A stretch of 64,000 nucleotides of DNA, from contig NC_013757.1 in assembly GCF_000025345.1 (NCBI RefSeq), positions 1,488,001 to 1,552,000 of the forward strand, written 5' to 3'. Position numbers and translations under genes: made by a program. The stretch comes from Geodermatophilus obscurus DSM 43160 (GTDB lineage: Bacteria > Actinomycetota > Actinomycetes > Mycobacteriales > Geodermatophilaceae). The notes under the pieces are model-generated. The model saw only the letters and a list, made by a program, of their open reading frames with translations, was not told where the DNA came from and did no database searches. This document shows, piece after piece, positions 32,744 through 42,108 of this stretch (position 1 is the first letter of the stretch; each line of letters starts with the position of its first letter).

Positions 32744-34525
32744 GTGCTGGCCCTGACCCCCCGGCCGCTGCAGACGGCGGGGGAGCGTGCGCTCTTCGCC
32801 GAACTGACCCGCTGGGACACCGGCGGCGCGGTCCGGGGTGCGGTCGTCGCCTCCCTGCCGGTCCTCGACGGACCGGTGGGCCGCCGGATCTCCGACGCGG
32901 TGCTCTTCGTGCCGGAGGGGTTCGCCGTCGTCCGCATCGCCGAGGTACCCCGGCAGCGCGGCGTGGTCACCGCGCTGCCCGAGGGGTCGTGGACCGTCGG
33001 CCCCGAGGCCGGTCGCCCGGGCGAGGTGCTGCAGCTCTCCGGCGGCGGGTCCACCCCGCTGGACGGGTTGATGCGCGCCGGCATGGACACCGCCGTGCGG
33101 CTGCGCCGCGCCGGCCTGGAGCCCGGCCGGATCGCCCGGCTGACCGTGCTGGTCGGCGACCTCTCCGGCCTGGTCCCTGCCGACGGCGACCTGGGCGAGG
33201 GGGACCAGGTCGCGCTGCTCGAGCCCCGCTCGCTGCTGCTCGGCATCGCCCGCTCGGCCCGCTACACCGGCGTCGCCAACCCGCGCCTGTGGACGACGGC
33301 CGACGTGCGCGCCGCCCTGGAGGCCCTCGAGCTCGACGGGCGGGTGCCGACCACCCAGGAGCTCAACGGCGAGGGCTTCCCCTACTCGCCCTACGTGCTG
33401 CGGACACCTGAGCTGCTCGCCCCGGCCGCGATGGCCGCGGCGGTGGCAGGGATCGAGGCCGGAGGAGCGGCCCCGGTGCCGGCGGCACACCACCCGGCGC
33501 CGCACGCCGCCGCGCCCGAGCCGCTGCGCCCGCTGGTCGACCCGGCGGCCGCTGCAGCCGTGGCCGCCGCCGCGATCCGCGCCGACGAGGAAGCCGCCCG
33601 TGCGGCGGCCCCGGCCTACGCGCGCGCCCAGGACCTCGCCGTCGCCGCGCCGGCCCGGCCGATGGACACCCTCGTCGGGCCCACCGTCGGCGTGCGCGAG
33701 GACGAGAGCGGTGGTCTCGGCGGGCTGTTCGCCGCCGCCGAACCGTTCGCCGCCGAACCGGTCGCCGCGGAGCCGGTCGCCTCCCAGCCCGCTGTGCCAC
33801 CGGCCCACGTCCAGCCCCCGGCCGCGCCGCCCGTCGTGTCCGGGACCCGGGCCGCCGGCGTCCCCCTGGTGGGGCCGAGCCGACGGCAGCCCTCGCCGCG
33901 GCGCACTGCGCTGCTCGTCGCGGCCGCCCTGCTGCTCGTCGTCCTCCTCGGGGTGGGCGTGACCGCACTGTTCGGCGGGGGCGACGAGGCGAGTGCCGAT
34001 GCGGCACCGTCCACCGCCGGGCAGGCCGGAGCGCCCGCCGAGGCCGCCGGCGGCCCGCAGCCCGGGCAGATCGAGACGGTGGACGGCCGCACCTTCGTCG
34101 CCCAGTGGGTGCAGAGCGACCCGACCTGCGTCGGCAACGCCTACGGCGCGGTGGCCGACTTCTTCACCGCCACCGACTGCGCGGGACTGGCGCGGGCGCT
34201 GTACTCGACCGACGTCGGCGGCCGGCCGGTCGTCGTCTCGGTGTGGGCGGCCGACATGGGTGAGCCGAGCGGCGCCCTGGCGCTGCGCGCGCTGGCCGAC
34301 CAGAACGGCAGCGGCAACGTCAGCGACCTGCTGCGCGAGGGCGTCCGCTACCCGGGCGGTCCCGTGCAGCTGTCCGGGGCGGAGTACGCCAGCGCCGTCT
34401 CGGGCGGCACCGTGACGATCGTCGAGACCGCCTGGGCCGGACCCGGGTCGACCGGCTCGGCCGCCGACCTCGACGCCGTCGCCTCGACCGCGCTGGTGCT
34501 GCCCGTGCCGCAGCCCAATCCCTGA
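32744..34525 (+). CDS. Single-pass membrane protein, large hypothetical
   Basis: A 593-residue protein. Residues 1-225 form a soluble domain of unknown family (RWDTGGAVRGAVVASLPVLD). Residues 225-385 are a disordered Ala/Pro/Glu-rich linker; a membrane segment lies near 390-410. The remaining 180 residues lie on the other side and contain two Cys (DPTCVG, TDCAGL) likely paired. The topology suggests a cytoplasmic sensor coupled to an extracellular domain. GTG 32744 has GGAGGA ahead. Long in-frame sequence upstream belongs to a different gene's shadow. Confidence 0.75.
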   Translation: MLALTPRPLQTAGERALFAELTRWDTGGAVRGAVVASLPVLDGPVGRRISDAVLFVPEGFAVVRIAEVPRQRGVVTALPEGSWTVGPEAGRPGEVLQLSGGGSTPLDGLMRAGMDTAVRLRRAGLEPGRIARLTVLVGDLSGLVPADGDLGEGDQVALLEPRSLLLGIARSARYTGVANPRLWTTADVRAALEALELDGRVPTTQELNGEGFPYSPYVLRTPELLAPAAMAAAVAGIEAGGAAPVPAAHHPAPHAAAPEPLRPLVDPAAAAAVAAAAIRADEEAARAAAPAYARAQDLAVAAPARPMDTLVGPTVGVREDESGGLGGLFAAAEPFAAEPVAAEPVASQPAVPPAHVQPPAAPPVVSGTRAAGVPLVGPSRRQPSPRRTALLVAAALLLVVLLGVGVTALFGGGDEASADAAPSTAGQAGAPAEAAGGPQPGQIETVDGRTFVAQWVQSDPTCVGNAYGAVADFFTATDCAGLARALYSTDVGGRPVVVSVWAADMGEPSGALALRALADQNGSGNVSDLLREGVRYPGGPVQLSGAEYASAVSGGTVTIVETAWAGPGSTGSAADLDAVASTALVLPVPQPNP

Positions 34526-34534
34526 GCGGCTCTC

Positions 34535-34620
34535 GATGATCAGGTGACCTGGTCCCACCGGCCCCTCCCTCACCACCCATCGTGAGGGAGGAGCCTGAAC
34601 GATCAGCTCACCTGATCATC
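34535..34620. terminator. Nested hairpins, bidirectional terminator
   Basis: Outer arms GATGATCAGGTGA (34535-34547) and TCACCTGATCATC (34608-34620) pair perfectly; inner arms CTCCCTCAC (34565-34573) and GTGAGGGAG (34582-34590) also pair perfectly. It lies between convergent genes and can stop transcription from both. Confidence 0.75.
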
Positions 34621-34626
34621 GGGGGC

Positions 34627-35220
34627 TCAGGCGGTCGCGGCGGCCTCGGCCATCGCGGCCAGCAGCGCCGCCGTCCGCCGGCGGGGCATCCGGCCGGCGC
34701 TGTGCGGGGTGGAGTTGACCAGCCCGAAGACGGCGTGCGCCCTGGCCCGGTTGGTCGCGGCGTCCGAGGCCGGGTGCACCCGCCCCAGGACGTCGACCCA
34801 CACCTCCACGTAGCGGCGCTGCAGCCAGCGCACCTGCGCGGCATCCTCGTCGGCCAGCGAGCCGAGGTCGCGGTCGTGCACGGTGATCAGCGCGGGGTTG
34901 TCCAGCGCGAAGTCGACCTGGAAGGCGATCAGCGTGCGCAGCTGCGCCATGGGGTCGTCCCCGGCGGCGGCCACCCGCGCGGTGCCGCCCTCGAGCAGCC
35001 GCTCGCTGATGCGCAGCAGCATCTCGGCGAGCATCGCGTCCTTGCTGGCGAAGTGCCGGTAGATCGCCGGCCCGGTCACCCCGACGGCCGCCCCGACGTC
35101 GTCGACCCCCACGGCGCGCGAACCGCGCTCGGCGAACAGCTGCGCCGCGGCTAGCAGGATCTGCTCGCGGCGCGACGGCCGGGCCGCGTCCGCGTGCAAC
35201 GCGGTGTTGGCGTCCGTCAC
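34627..35220 (-). CDS. TetR-family regulator of the acyl-CoA carboxylase genes
   Basis: A 197-residue repressor. N-terminal helix-turn-helix at about 15-62 (REQILLAAAQLFAERG, VGVDDVGAAVGVTGPAIYRH, FASKDAMLAEML) and an all-helical ligand domain (FQVDFALDNPALITVHDRDL) typical of actinobacterial fatty-acid or branched-chain regulators. It is divergent from the carboxylase beta gene, and a TTAACGCTCGTTGA palindrome sits between. GTG 35220 is used. Ligand presumably an acyl-CoA; inference. Confidence 0.88.
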   Translation of the reverse strand: MTDANTALHADAARPSRREQILLAAAQLFAERGSRAVGVDDVGAAVGVTGPAIYRHFASKDAMLAEMLLRISERLLEGGTARVAAAGDDPMAQLRTLIAFQVDFALDNPALITVHDRDLGSLADEDAAQVRWLQRRYVEVWVDVLGRVHPASDAATNRARAHAVFGLVNSTPHSAGRMPRRRTAALLAAMAEAAATA

Positions 35221-35230
35221 GGCGGTGATG

Positions 35231-35270
35231 TTAACGCTCGTTGACCCCCGTCGTGAACCGCGGTTAACAT
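35231..35270 (+). promoter_or_regulatory. Leaderless promoter with TetR operator
   Basis: TTGACC (35241-35246), 18-base spacer and TAACAT (35265-35270) form a promoter whose start point would coincide with the GTG at 35278, giving a leaderless mRNA. TTAACG-CT-CGTTGA (35231-35244, one mismatch) overlaps the -35 box and is the likely operator of the divergent TetR protein. Confidence 0.6.
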
Positions 35271-35277
35271 CCCGGCC

Positions 35278-36891
35278 GTGGACGCCCCCGTGCTCGCCGG
35301 CAGGTCGACGACCGACGGCGCGGCCGCCGCGCGCAACGCCGAGGCGCACGCCGGGCTCGTCGCCGACCTGACCGAGCAGCTGCGCCGGGTGGCGCTCGGC
35401 GGCGGGGAGCGGGCCCGCGAGCGGCACACCGCGCGGGGCAAGCTGCTGCCGCGCGAGCGGGTCGACGCGCTGCTCGACCCGGGCAGCCCGTTCCTGGAGC
35501 TCTCGCCGCTGGCCGCCCACGGCATGTACGGCGGCGAGGCGCCGGCCGCGGGGATCATCACCGGCATCGGGCGGGTGGCCGGCCGCGAGGTGGTCGTCGT
35601 CGCCAACGACGCCACCGTCAAGGGCGGCACCTACTACCCGATGACGGTGAAGAAGCACCTTCGCGCCCAGGAGGTGGCGCTGCACAACCGGCTGCCGTGC
35701 GTCTACCTGGTCGACTCCGGCGGCGCCTTCCTGCCGATGCAGGACGAGGTCTTCCCCGACCGCGAGCACTTCGGCCGCATCTTCTACAACCAGGCCACGA
35801 TGTCGAGGGCGGGCATCGCGCAGGTCGCCGCCGTCCTCGGCTCGTGCACCGCCGGTGGCGCCTACGTCCCGGCGATGAGCGACGAGGCGGTCATCGTCCG
35901 CGAGCAGGGCACGATCTTCCTCGGCGGCCCGCCGCTGGTGAAGGCGGCGACCGGCGAGGTGGTCACCGCCGAGGAGCTCGGCGGGGGAGACCTGCACAGC
36001 CGGGTCAGCGGGGTCACCGACCACCTGGCCGAGGACGACGCGCACGCGCTGCAGCTGGTCCGCCAGATCGTCGGCACCCTCGGCCCGCGCGCGCCCCGGC
36101 CGTGGGACGTCGAACCGGCCGAGGAACCGCTGCACCCGCGGGAGTCGCTCTACGACGTGGTGCCGCCCGACCCGCGCACGCCCTACGACGTCCGCGAGGT
36201 CATCGCCCGGCTGGTCGACGGCAGCCGGTTCGCCGAGTTCAAGCCGCTCTACGGGCAGACGCTGGTCACAGGTTTCGCCCGGCTGCACGGCCACCCGGTC
36301 GGCATCGTCGCCAACAACGGCGTGCTGTTCGCCGAGTCCGCGCTCAAGGGCGCGCACTTCATCGAGCTGTGCGACCGGCGCAGCATCCCGCTGCTGTTCC
36401 TGCAGAACATCTCCGGGTTCATGGTCGGCCGCGACTACGAGGCGGGGGGCATCGCCAAGCACGGCGCCAAGATGGTCACCGCCGTGGCCTGCGCGCGGGT
36501 GCCCAAGCTGACCGTCGTCATCGGCGGCTCGTTCGGCGCCGGCAACTACTCGATGTGCGGCCGGGCCTACTCGCCCCGGTTCCTCTTCACCTGGCCCAAC
36601 GCCCGCATCTCGGTCATGGGCGGGGAGCAGGCGGCGTCGGTGCTGGCCCAGGTCCGCCGCGACGGCCTGGAGGCCCGCGGCGAGCAGTGGCCGGCCGAGG
36701 ACGAGGAGGCGTTCAAGAAGCCGATCCGCGACCAGTACGAGACCCAGGGCCACCCGTACTACGCCACCGCCCGGCTCTGGGACGACGGCGTCATCGACCC
36801 CGCCCGGACCCGCACCGTGCTCGGCCTGGCCCTGTCCGCCTGCGCGAACGCGCCCCTCGAGGAGGTCGGCTATGGCGTCTTCCGGATGTGA
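35278..36891 (+). CDS. Acyl-CoA carboxylase beta subunit (methylcrotonyl-CoA type)
   Basis: A 537-residue carboxyltransferase. It carries both crotonase-fold halves: N half with [32 protein letters not shown] and [17 protein letters not shown] half with [33 protein letters not shown] and [16 protein letters not shown]. These match methylcrotonyl-CoA carboxylase beta (leucine breakdown) and AccD1-like subunits better than propionyl-CoA types. Partners are the biotin subunit at 37748 and acyl-CoA dehydrogenase at 39748. GTG start at the promoter's expected start point. Confidence 0.92.
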   Translation: MDAPVLAGRSTTDGAAAARNAEAHAGLVADLTEQLRRVALGGGERARERHTARGKLLPRERVDALLDPGSPFLELSPLAAHGMYGGEAPAAGIITGIGRVAGREVVVVANDATVKGGTYYPMTVKKHLRAQEVALHNRLPCVYLVDSGGAFLPMQDEVFPDREHFGRIFYNQATMSRAGIAQVAAVLGSCTAGGAYVPAMSDEAVIVREQGTIFLGGPPLVKAATGEVVTAEELGGGDLHSRVSGVTDHLAEDDAHALQLVRQIVGTLGPRAPRPWDVEPAEEPLHPRESLYDVVPPDPRTPYDVREVIARLVDGSRFAEFKPLYGQTLVTGFARLHGHPVGIVANNGVLFAESALKGAHFIELCDRRSIPLLFLQNISGFMVGRDYEAGGIAKHGAKMVTAVACARVPKLTVVIGGSFGAGNYSMCGRAYSPRFLFTWPNARISVMGGEQAASVLAQVRRDGLEARGEQWPAEDEEAFKKPIRDQYETQGHPYYATARLWDDGVIDPARTRTVLGLALSACANAPLEEVGYGVFRM

Positions 36892-36910
36892 GCGGCGGAT
36901 CGTCGCCGGT

Positions 36911-37435
36911 TCAGGCCCCCGCGACCGGTGGCGCGGTCGGGTCGGCGGCCTCGGCGGTGACCTCCCGGAGCACGTAGTCCTCGATCGTCTCGAGGTCGTG
37001 GGTGGAGCGCTTCACGATGGTGAGAAGGTCGCTCATCTTGCTGACCTCCTCGATCTGCTCCTTGATGAACCACTGCATGAACTGGTCCGAGGCGAAGTCG
37101 TTCTCCCGCCGGGCGACACCGATGAGCGCGTTGATCTGCTCGGTGACCCGTTTCTCCTGCTCCAGGGCGAGCGCCACGGGGGCGACGACGTCGGAGAACT
37201 CGTTGACCGGGGCGGAGATGCCCGGGATGCGGACCGGCGCGTCGGAGTCCAGCAGGTACTGGACCATCATCATGGCGTGCTCGCGCTCCTCGAGCGCCTG
37301 GTCGAAGAACAGCTGGGCCGTCCGGGGCATGGTCAGCTCGTCGAAGTAGACGGCGCACGCCACGTACTGCTGGTGTGCGGCGAACTCGTTGCCGATCTGC
37401 GCGTTGAGCAGCTCGACGAAGGCAGGGGCGGCCAT
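36911..37435 (-). CDS. Ferritin (non-haem, BfrB-like)
   Basis: A 174-residue four-helix iron-storage protein. Ferroxidase ligands are visible: Glu in LNAQIGNEFAAHQQYV, Glu and His in ALEEREHAMMM, Glu in LALEQEKRVTEQI, and Gln/Glu in WFIKEQIEEVSKM. It assembles as a 24-mer shell oxidising Fe(II). It is inserted in opposite orientation between the carboxylase subunit genes. ATG 37435 fits the family N-terminus. Confidence 0.92.
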   Translation of the reverse strand: MAAPAFVELLNAQIGNEFAAHQQYVACAVYFDELTMPRTAQLFFDQALEEREHAMMMVQYLLDSDAPVRIPGISAPVNEFSDVVAPVALALEQEKRVTEQINALIGVARRENDFASDQFMQWFIKEQIEEVSKMSDLLTIVKRSTHDLETIEDYVLREVTAEAADPTAPPVAGA

Positions 37436-37533
37436 CGGGACTCCCGGACGTGTGCGGTGGCGGTTCCCGCACGCTATCCCGTGGCACCGGGGTGCCTGTG
37501 GACCGGTCAGCAAGGCCAGGCTAACCTCGCCCC

Positions 37534-37719
37534 GTGGGGAAGCCCGGGCGCATGCCCAAGAAGAAGTGCTGCCAGGACAAGCCGCGCTGCAAGCGGTGTC
37601 CCCTGCGGGCCCTCGCCGAGGGGACGCTCCCACCGGGCTACACGGTCAAGAAGCGCCGCCTGGTCAAGCTGGACAAGGCGGACAAGGTGCTCGCGAAGAG
37701 CACCCGGAAGGCTGCCTGA
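37534..37719 (+). CDS. Small Cys/Lys-rich protein
   Basis: A 61-residue basic protein with KKKCCQDKPRCKRCPLRAL, four Cys in a zinc-finger-like spacing, followed by a Lys/Arg-rich tail. Similar short proteins occur in many actinobacteria without assigned role. GTG 37534 or ATG 37552 could be the start. Possibly nucleic-acid binding. Confidence 0.75.
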   Translation: MGKPGRMPKKKCCQDKPRCKRCPLRALAEGTLPPGYTVKKRRLVKLDKADKVLAKSTRKAA

Positions 37720-37721
37720 TC

Positions 37722-37741
37722 GCACCCCTGGCGCGGGGTGC
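37722..37741 (+). terminator. Hairpin after the small Cys-rich gene
   Basis: GCACCCC (37722-37728) pairs with GGGGTGC (37735-37741), two bases after the stop and just before the GTG of the biotin-carboxylase gene, where it might also act in the leader. Confidence 0.5.
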
Positions 37742-37747
37742 TGAGCC

Positions 37748-39748
37748 GTGTTCGACACCGTCCTGGTCGCCAACCGCGGCGAGATCGCCGTCCGGGTCAT
37801 CCGCACGCTGCGCGCGATGGGCATCCGCTCGGTCGCCGTGTACAGCGCAGCGGACGCCGGGGCGCGGCACGTCCGCGAGGCCGACGTCGCCGTCCCGATC
37901 GGCCCGGCGCCCGCGGCGCAGAGCTATCTCTCGATCGAGCGGGTGCTCGACGCCGCCGTCCGCACCGGTGCGCAAGCGGTCCACCCCGGCTACGGCTTCC
38001 TGTCCGAGAACGTCGAGTTCGCCCGGGCGTGCGAGAAGGCCGGGATCGTCTTCATCGGCCCGCCGGTCGCCGCGATCGAGGCGATGGGCGACAAGATCCG
38101 CGCCAAGCAGACCGTGGTGGCCGCCGGCGTCCCGGTCGTCCCCGGGCGGACCGAGCCGGGCATGTCGGACGACGAGGTCGCGGCCGCCGCGGTCGAGGTG
38201 GGCTTCCCGGTGCTGCTCAAGCCCAGCGCCGGTGGCGGCGGCAAGGGCATGCGGGTGGTGCGTGCCGAGGCCGAGCTGGGCGACGCCATCGCGGGTGCCC
38301 GGCGCGAGGCCCGCGGCTCCTTCGGCGACGACACCCTGCTGGTCGAGCGCTACGTCGGCTCCGCGCGGCACGTCGAGGTGCAGGTGCTCGGCGACGCGCA
38401 CGGCACCGTCGTCCACCTGGGCGAGCGGGAGTGCAGCCTGCAGCGCCGACACCAGAAGGTCATCGAGGAGGCGCCGTCCCCGCTGCTGGACGCCGCCACC
38501 CGCGCCGCGATGGGCACCGCCGCCGTCGAGGCCGCCCGCGCGGTCGGCTACACCGGCGCCGGCACGGTGGAGTTCATCGTCGACGCCGAGCGGCCGAGCG
38601 ACTTCTTCTTCCTCGAGATGAACACCCGGCTGCAGGTCGAGCACCCGGTCACCGAGATGGTCACCGGCCTGGACCTGGTCGAGCTGCAGGTGCGGGTCGC
38701 CGCCGGGGGGCGGCTGCCGCTGACCCAGGACGACGTCGTGCTCGACGGGCACGCCGTCGAGGCCCGGCTGTACGCCGAGGACCCGGCCCGCGGCTTTCTC
38801 CCGCAGACCGGCACCGTGCTCGGCCTGCGCGAGCCGGCCGGACCGGGCGTGCGCCTCGACAGCTCGCTGGCCGTCGGCTCGGTCGTCGGCACCGACTACG
38901 ACCCGATGCTGGCCAAGGTCGTCGCCTGGGGCCCCGACCGGGACACCGCCCGCGCCCGGCTGGTCGGCGCGCTCGGGCACACCGCCGTCCTCGGGGTGCC
39001 GACCAACACCGCGTTCCTGCGGGCGCTGCTCACCGACCCCGACGTCGTCGCCGGGCGGCTGGACACCGGCCTTATCGAGCGGCGCGGCGAGACGCTCACC
39101 GCCGCCGAGCCGGTGCCGCCGGCGGTGTACGCGGCCGCCGCGCTGGCCCTGCAGCTGGAGGCCGAGCCGGCCGGGCCGGTGGTCGACCGCTGGGACGTCC
39201 CCGACGGCTGGCGGCTGGGCGAGCCGGCCTGGACGGTGCGCCGGCTGCAGGCCGCGGGCGGCGAGCAGGTGACCGTGCGGGTGCGTGGCCGCGCGTCCGC
39301 CGCCGAGGTGCAGGTCGGGTCCACCGACCCGGTGCCTGCCGAGGTGACCGCGAGTGGCAGTGAGCTGGCGGTGACCCTCGACGGGGTCACCTGCCGCTAC
39401 GCCGTCGTCCACTCCGGTGGTCAGGTGTGGCTGGCCGCCGACGGACGGGTGGTCGCGCTGCGCGAGCACGAGCGGCTGCACTCGACGGTCGAGGGCGCGG
39501 CCGGTGACGGCGCCGTCACCGCACCCATGCCGGGGACGGTGACCCTGGTCCAGACGGCGGTCGGCGACCGGGTCGAGGCCGGCGCCCCGCTGCTGGTGGT
39601 CGAGGCGATGAAGATGGAGCACGTGCTGACCGCACCCCTCGCGGGGACGGTCACCGAGCTCGGCGTGACGGCCGGCCAACAGGTCCGGCTCGACGAGCGG
39701 GTGGCCGTGGTGACCCCACCGGCCACCTCCCCTGAGCAGGAGACGTGA
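37748..39748 (+). CDS. Acyl-CoA carboxylase alpha subunit (biotin carboxylase plus BCCP)
   Basis: A 666-residue fusion: biotin carboxylase (1-450) with ATP-grasp motif [10 protein letters not shown] near 160, the catalytic [14 protein letters not shown] near 290, and a C-terminal biotinyl domain with EAMKMEHVL, in which Lys carries biotin. It opens [20 protein letters not shown]. It carboxylates biotin for transfer by the beta subunit at 35278. Length and fusion fit methylcrotonyl-CoA carboxylase alpha/AccA1. Its TGA overlaps the ATG of the acyl-CoA dehydrogenase gene. Confidence 0.93.
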   Translation: MFDTVLVANRGEIAVRVIRTLRAMGIRSVAVYSAADAGARHVREADVAVPIGPAPAAQSYLSIERVLDAAVRTGAQAVHPGYGFLSENVEFARACEKAGIVFIGPPVAAIEAMGDKIRAKQTVVAAGVPVVPGRTEPGMSDDEVAAAAVEVGFPVLLKPSAGGGGKGMRVVRAEAELGDAIAGARREARGSFGDDTLLVERYVGSARHVEVQVLGDAHGTVVHLGERECSLQRRHQKVIEEAPSPLLDAATRAAMGTAAVEAARAVGYTGAGTVEFIVDAERPSDFFFLEMNTRLQVEHPVTEMVTGLDLVELQVRVAAGGRLPLTQDDVVLDGHAVEARLYAEDPARGFLPQTGTVLGLREPAGPGVRLDSSLAVGSVVGTDYDPMLAKVVAWGPDRDTARARLVGALGHTAVLGVPTNTAFLRALLTDPDVVAGRLDTGLIERRGETLTAAEPVPPAVYAAAALALQLEAEPAGPVVDRWDVPDGWRLGEPAWTVRRLQAAGGEQVTVRVRGRASAAEVQVGSTDPVPAEVTASGSELAVTLDGVTCRYAVVHSGGQVWLAADGRVVALREHERLHSTVEGAAGDGAVTAPMPGTVTLVQTAVGDRVEAGAPLLVVEAMKMEHVLTAPLAGTVTELGVTAGQQVRLDERVAVVTPPATSPEQET

Positions 39749-40902
39749 TGTTGGACTACCGGCTCGACGAGGAGACCGAGGCCCTGCGCAAGGTCGTGCG
39801 AGAGTTCGCGCAGGACGTGGTCGCCCCGCAGATCGGCGCGTTCTACGAGGCCGACGAGTTCCCCACCGCAATCGTGCGGCAGATGGGCGAGCTCGGGCTG
39901 TTCGGCCTGCCCTTCCCCGAGGAGTACGGCGGGTCGGGCGGCACCTACTTCACCCTGTGCGTGGCGCTCGAGGAGCTGGCGCGGGTCGACTCGTCGGTGG
40001 CGATCACCCTGGAGGCCGGCGTCTCGCTGGGCGCGATGCCGATCTACCGGTTCGGCACCGAGGAGCAGAAGCAGCAGTGGCTGCCGCGGCTGTGCAGCGG
40101 CGAGGCGCTGGCCGCGTTCGGGCTGACCGAGCCCGGCGGCGGGTCGGACGCCGGCGCCACCCGCACCACCGCGCGCCTGGAGGACGGCTCCTGGGTGGTC
40201 AACGGGTCCAAGGCGTTCATCACCAACTCCGGCACCGACCTGACCGAGCTGGTCACCGTCACCGCGGTCACCGGCACCCGGCCCGACGGCGGCAAGGAGA
40301 TCTCGGCGATCGCCATCCCGTCGGGTACGCCGGGCTTCAGCGTCGGCAAGCGGTACTCGAAGGTCGGCTGGAACGCCTCGGACACCCGCGAGCTGTCGTT
40401 CAGCGACTGCCGGGTGCCCGCGGAGAACCTGGTGGGGGAGCGCGGCCGCGGCTACGCGCAGTTCCTCTCCATCCTCGGCGAGGGCCGGATCGCGATCTCC
40501 GCGCTCGCGGTCGGGCTGGCGCAGGGGTGCGTCGACGAGTCGGTGAAGTACGCGGCGCAGCGCGAGGCGTTCGGTCAGCCGATCGGCCGCAACCAGGCGA
40601 TCCAGTTCATGATCGCGGACATGGAGGTCCGCGCCTCCACCGCGCGGCTGGCCTACTACCGGGCCGCCGAGAAGATGCTGCGCGGCGAGCCGTACGGGCG
40701 GGAGGCCTCGGTCGCCAAGCTGTACAGCTCCGAGGTGGCGATGGACAACGCCCGCTACGCGACCCAGGTGCACGGCGGCTACGGCTTCATGAACGAGTTC
40801 CCGGTGGGCCGGTTCTACCGCGACGCGAAGATCCTCGAGATCGGCGAGGGCACCAGCGAGGTGCAGCGGATGCTCATCGCCCGCGACCTCGGCGTTGGCT
40901 GA
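39748..40902 (+). CDS. Acyl-CoA dehydrogenase (isovaleryl-CoA dehydrogenase-like)
   Basis: A 384-residue FAD flavoenzyme. Signatures: AFGLTEPGGGSDAGATRTTA, the FAD-binding WVVNGSKAFITNS, the QAIQFMIADMEVR helix and the C-terminal QVHGGYGFMNEFPVGRFYRDAKI with EIGEGTSEVQRMLIAR; a catalytic Glu candidate lies in that C-terminal region. Translational coupling to the biotin carboxylase (TGATG) supports a leucine/branched-chain route in which isovaleryl-CoA becomes methylcrotonyl-CoA. AGGAG precedes the ATG. Confidence 0.92.
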   Translation: MLDYRLDEETEALRKVVREFAQDVVAPQIGAFYEADEFPTAIVRQMGELGLFGLPFPEEYGGSGGTYFTLCVALEELARVDSSVAITLEAGVSLGAMPIYRFGTEEQKQQWLPRLCSGEALAAFGLTEPGGGSDAGATRTTARLEDGSWVVNGSKAFITNSGTDLTELVTVTAVTGTRPDGGKEISAIAIPSGTPGFSVGKRYSKVGWNASDTRELSFSDCRVPAENLVGERGRGYAQFLSILGEGRIAISALAVGLAQGCVDESVKYAAQREAFGQPIGRNQAIQFMIADMEVRASTARLAYYRAAEKMLRGEPYGREASVAKLYSSEVAMDNARYATQVHGGYGFMNEFPVGRFYRDAKILEIGEGTSEVQRMLIARDLGVG

Positions 40903-41214
40903 GGGAGGACCACCCTTCCCCCACGCCTCGTAGAAGGACCCCGTCCTCCCCGCCCTTCGCAGGCTCAGGGCGGGACCCGGGACGGGGCCAGCGGGCCCCT
41001 GAAGGGTGGCCGCTCCTGCCCCCCCGCCACTCGCACGCTCGTGGCGGGACGGTGCGGTTGGCCGGTGTCCGGCGATCTCGCCGAGTCAGGTCGTCCCCCA
41101 GCACGGCGGTGGGCACCGCGCAGCAAGGTGCGGTCCGGCAGCCGGTCCCAGGGCTATGGTGCGCGGGCGCCCGAGCCCAGGGCAGCCCGATCACACGGGG
41201 ACGACGGAGCGCGC
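40903..41214. repeat. Intergenic with dispersed G+C-rich repeat units
   Basis: Contains GAAGGACCCCGTCCTCCC (40933-40950) followed by variants of CGCAGGCTCAGGGCGGGA, and a second G+C-rich block around 41010-41045. The same units recur near 52.5, 56.3, 57.0 and 58.4 kb. The remainder is the leader of the following cyclase gene. Confidence 0.6.
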
Positions 41215-42069
41215 ATGTGCACGGAGCACACCGGCAGGGTGGCGCAGCAGCACCGCGACGGGACCGGGGCCGGCTTCTCCCGGCGGACGGCGCTGGTGGG
41301 CGGAGCGGCCGCGGCCGTGACCGCTGCGCTGACCGGCACCGCTCGGGCCGAGGACCGGACACCGCGAGCCCCGAGCTGGGGCCGACGCGGCCTGTGCGAC
41401 CTCACGTACCCGTTGACCACGAGCCTGCCGATGTTCGTGCCGACCGAGGCACCGTCTCGCCGCACCGTCGTGACGATCGAGCAGAACGGCTACTACCTGC
41501 AGGAGTGGCGCCTCTTCGAGCACACCGGCACCCACGTCGACGCGCCGGGACACTTCACGCCGGGCGGTCGCCTCGCGCCCGAGCTGCGGATGGATGAGCT
41601 CGTCACGCCCGCCGTCGTCGTCGACATCAGCACGCGTGCGGCGGACGAGCCCGACACCGTCGTGACGATCGACGACGTCCGCGCGCACGAACGGCGCCAC
41701 GGCCGCATCCCGGACGGCGCCGCCGTGCTCATGCACTCCGGCTGGGGCACCAGGTTCGGCGATCCTGAGGCCTACCGCGGCGCGGACGCGGCGGGGACGC
41801 TGCACTTCCCCGGCTTCGGTGCGGACACCTGCGAGTGGCTGCTGGAACGCCGGCGCATCGGCAGCCTCGGCGTCGACACGCTCAGCATCGACCCGGGCGT
41901 GTCCACGACCTTCGACACCCACCTCCTGCTCACCGGCGCCGACCGCTACGGGCTGGAGAACCTCGCCCACCTCGACCGCATCTCACCCACGGGCGCCACG
42001 ATCGTGGTCGGCCTCATCCCGTTCGAGGAGGGTTCGGGCGGTCCCGCGCGCGTCCTTGCCTCCTGGTGA
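41215..42069 (+). CDS. Exported cyclase-family metal hydrolase (kynurenine formamidase-like)
   Basis: A 284-residue protein with a twin-arginine signal (SRRTALVGGAAAAVTAAL, cleavage near residue 45) and a cyclase/KynB domain. The metal site motif HTGTHVDAPGHF is complete, and GVDTLSIDPG and a C-terminal GLIPFEEGSGGPARV match the family. Tat export implies folding with metal inside the cell and action outside. Substrate unknown; relatives hydrolyse N-formylkynurenine or cyclic amides. Translation from ATG 41215. Confidence 0.87.
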   Translation: MCTEHTGRVAQQHRDGTGAGFSRRTALVGGAAAAVTAALTGTARAEDRTPRAPSWGRRGLCDLTYPLTTSLPMFVPTEAPSRRTVVTIEQNGYYLQEWRLFEHTGTHVDAPGHFTPGGRLAPELRMDELVTPAVVVDISTRAADEPDTVVTIDDVRAHERRHGRIPDGAAVLMHSGWGTRFGDPEAYRGADAAGTLHFPGFGADTCEWLLERRRIGSLGVDTLSIDPGVSTTFDTHLLLTGADRYGLENLAHLDRISPTGATIVVGLIPFEEGSGGPARVLASW

Positions 42070-42108
42070 AACCGCGGGCGCGGCGCGGCAGCGCGCTCGG
42101 ACGCGCCG

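Noticed and set aside
37722-37741. Riboswitch before the biotin carboxylase gene
   Set aside because: Only a simple hairpin in a 28-base gap; too short for an aptamer.
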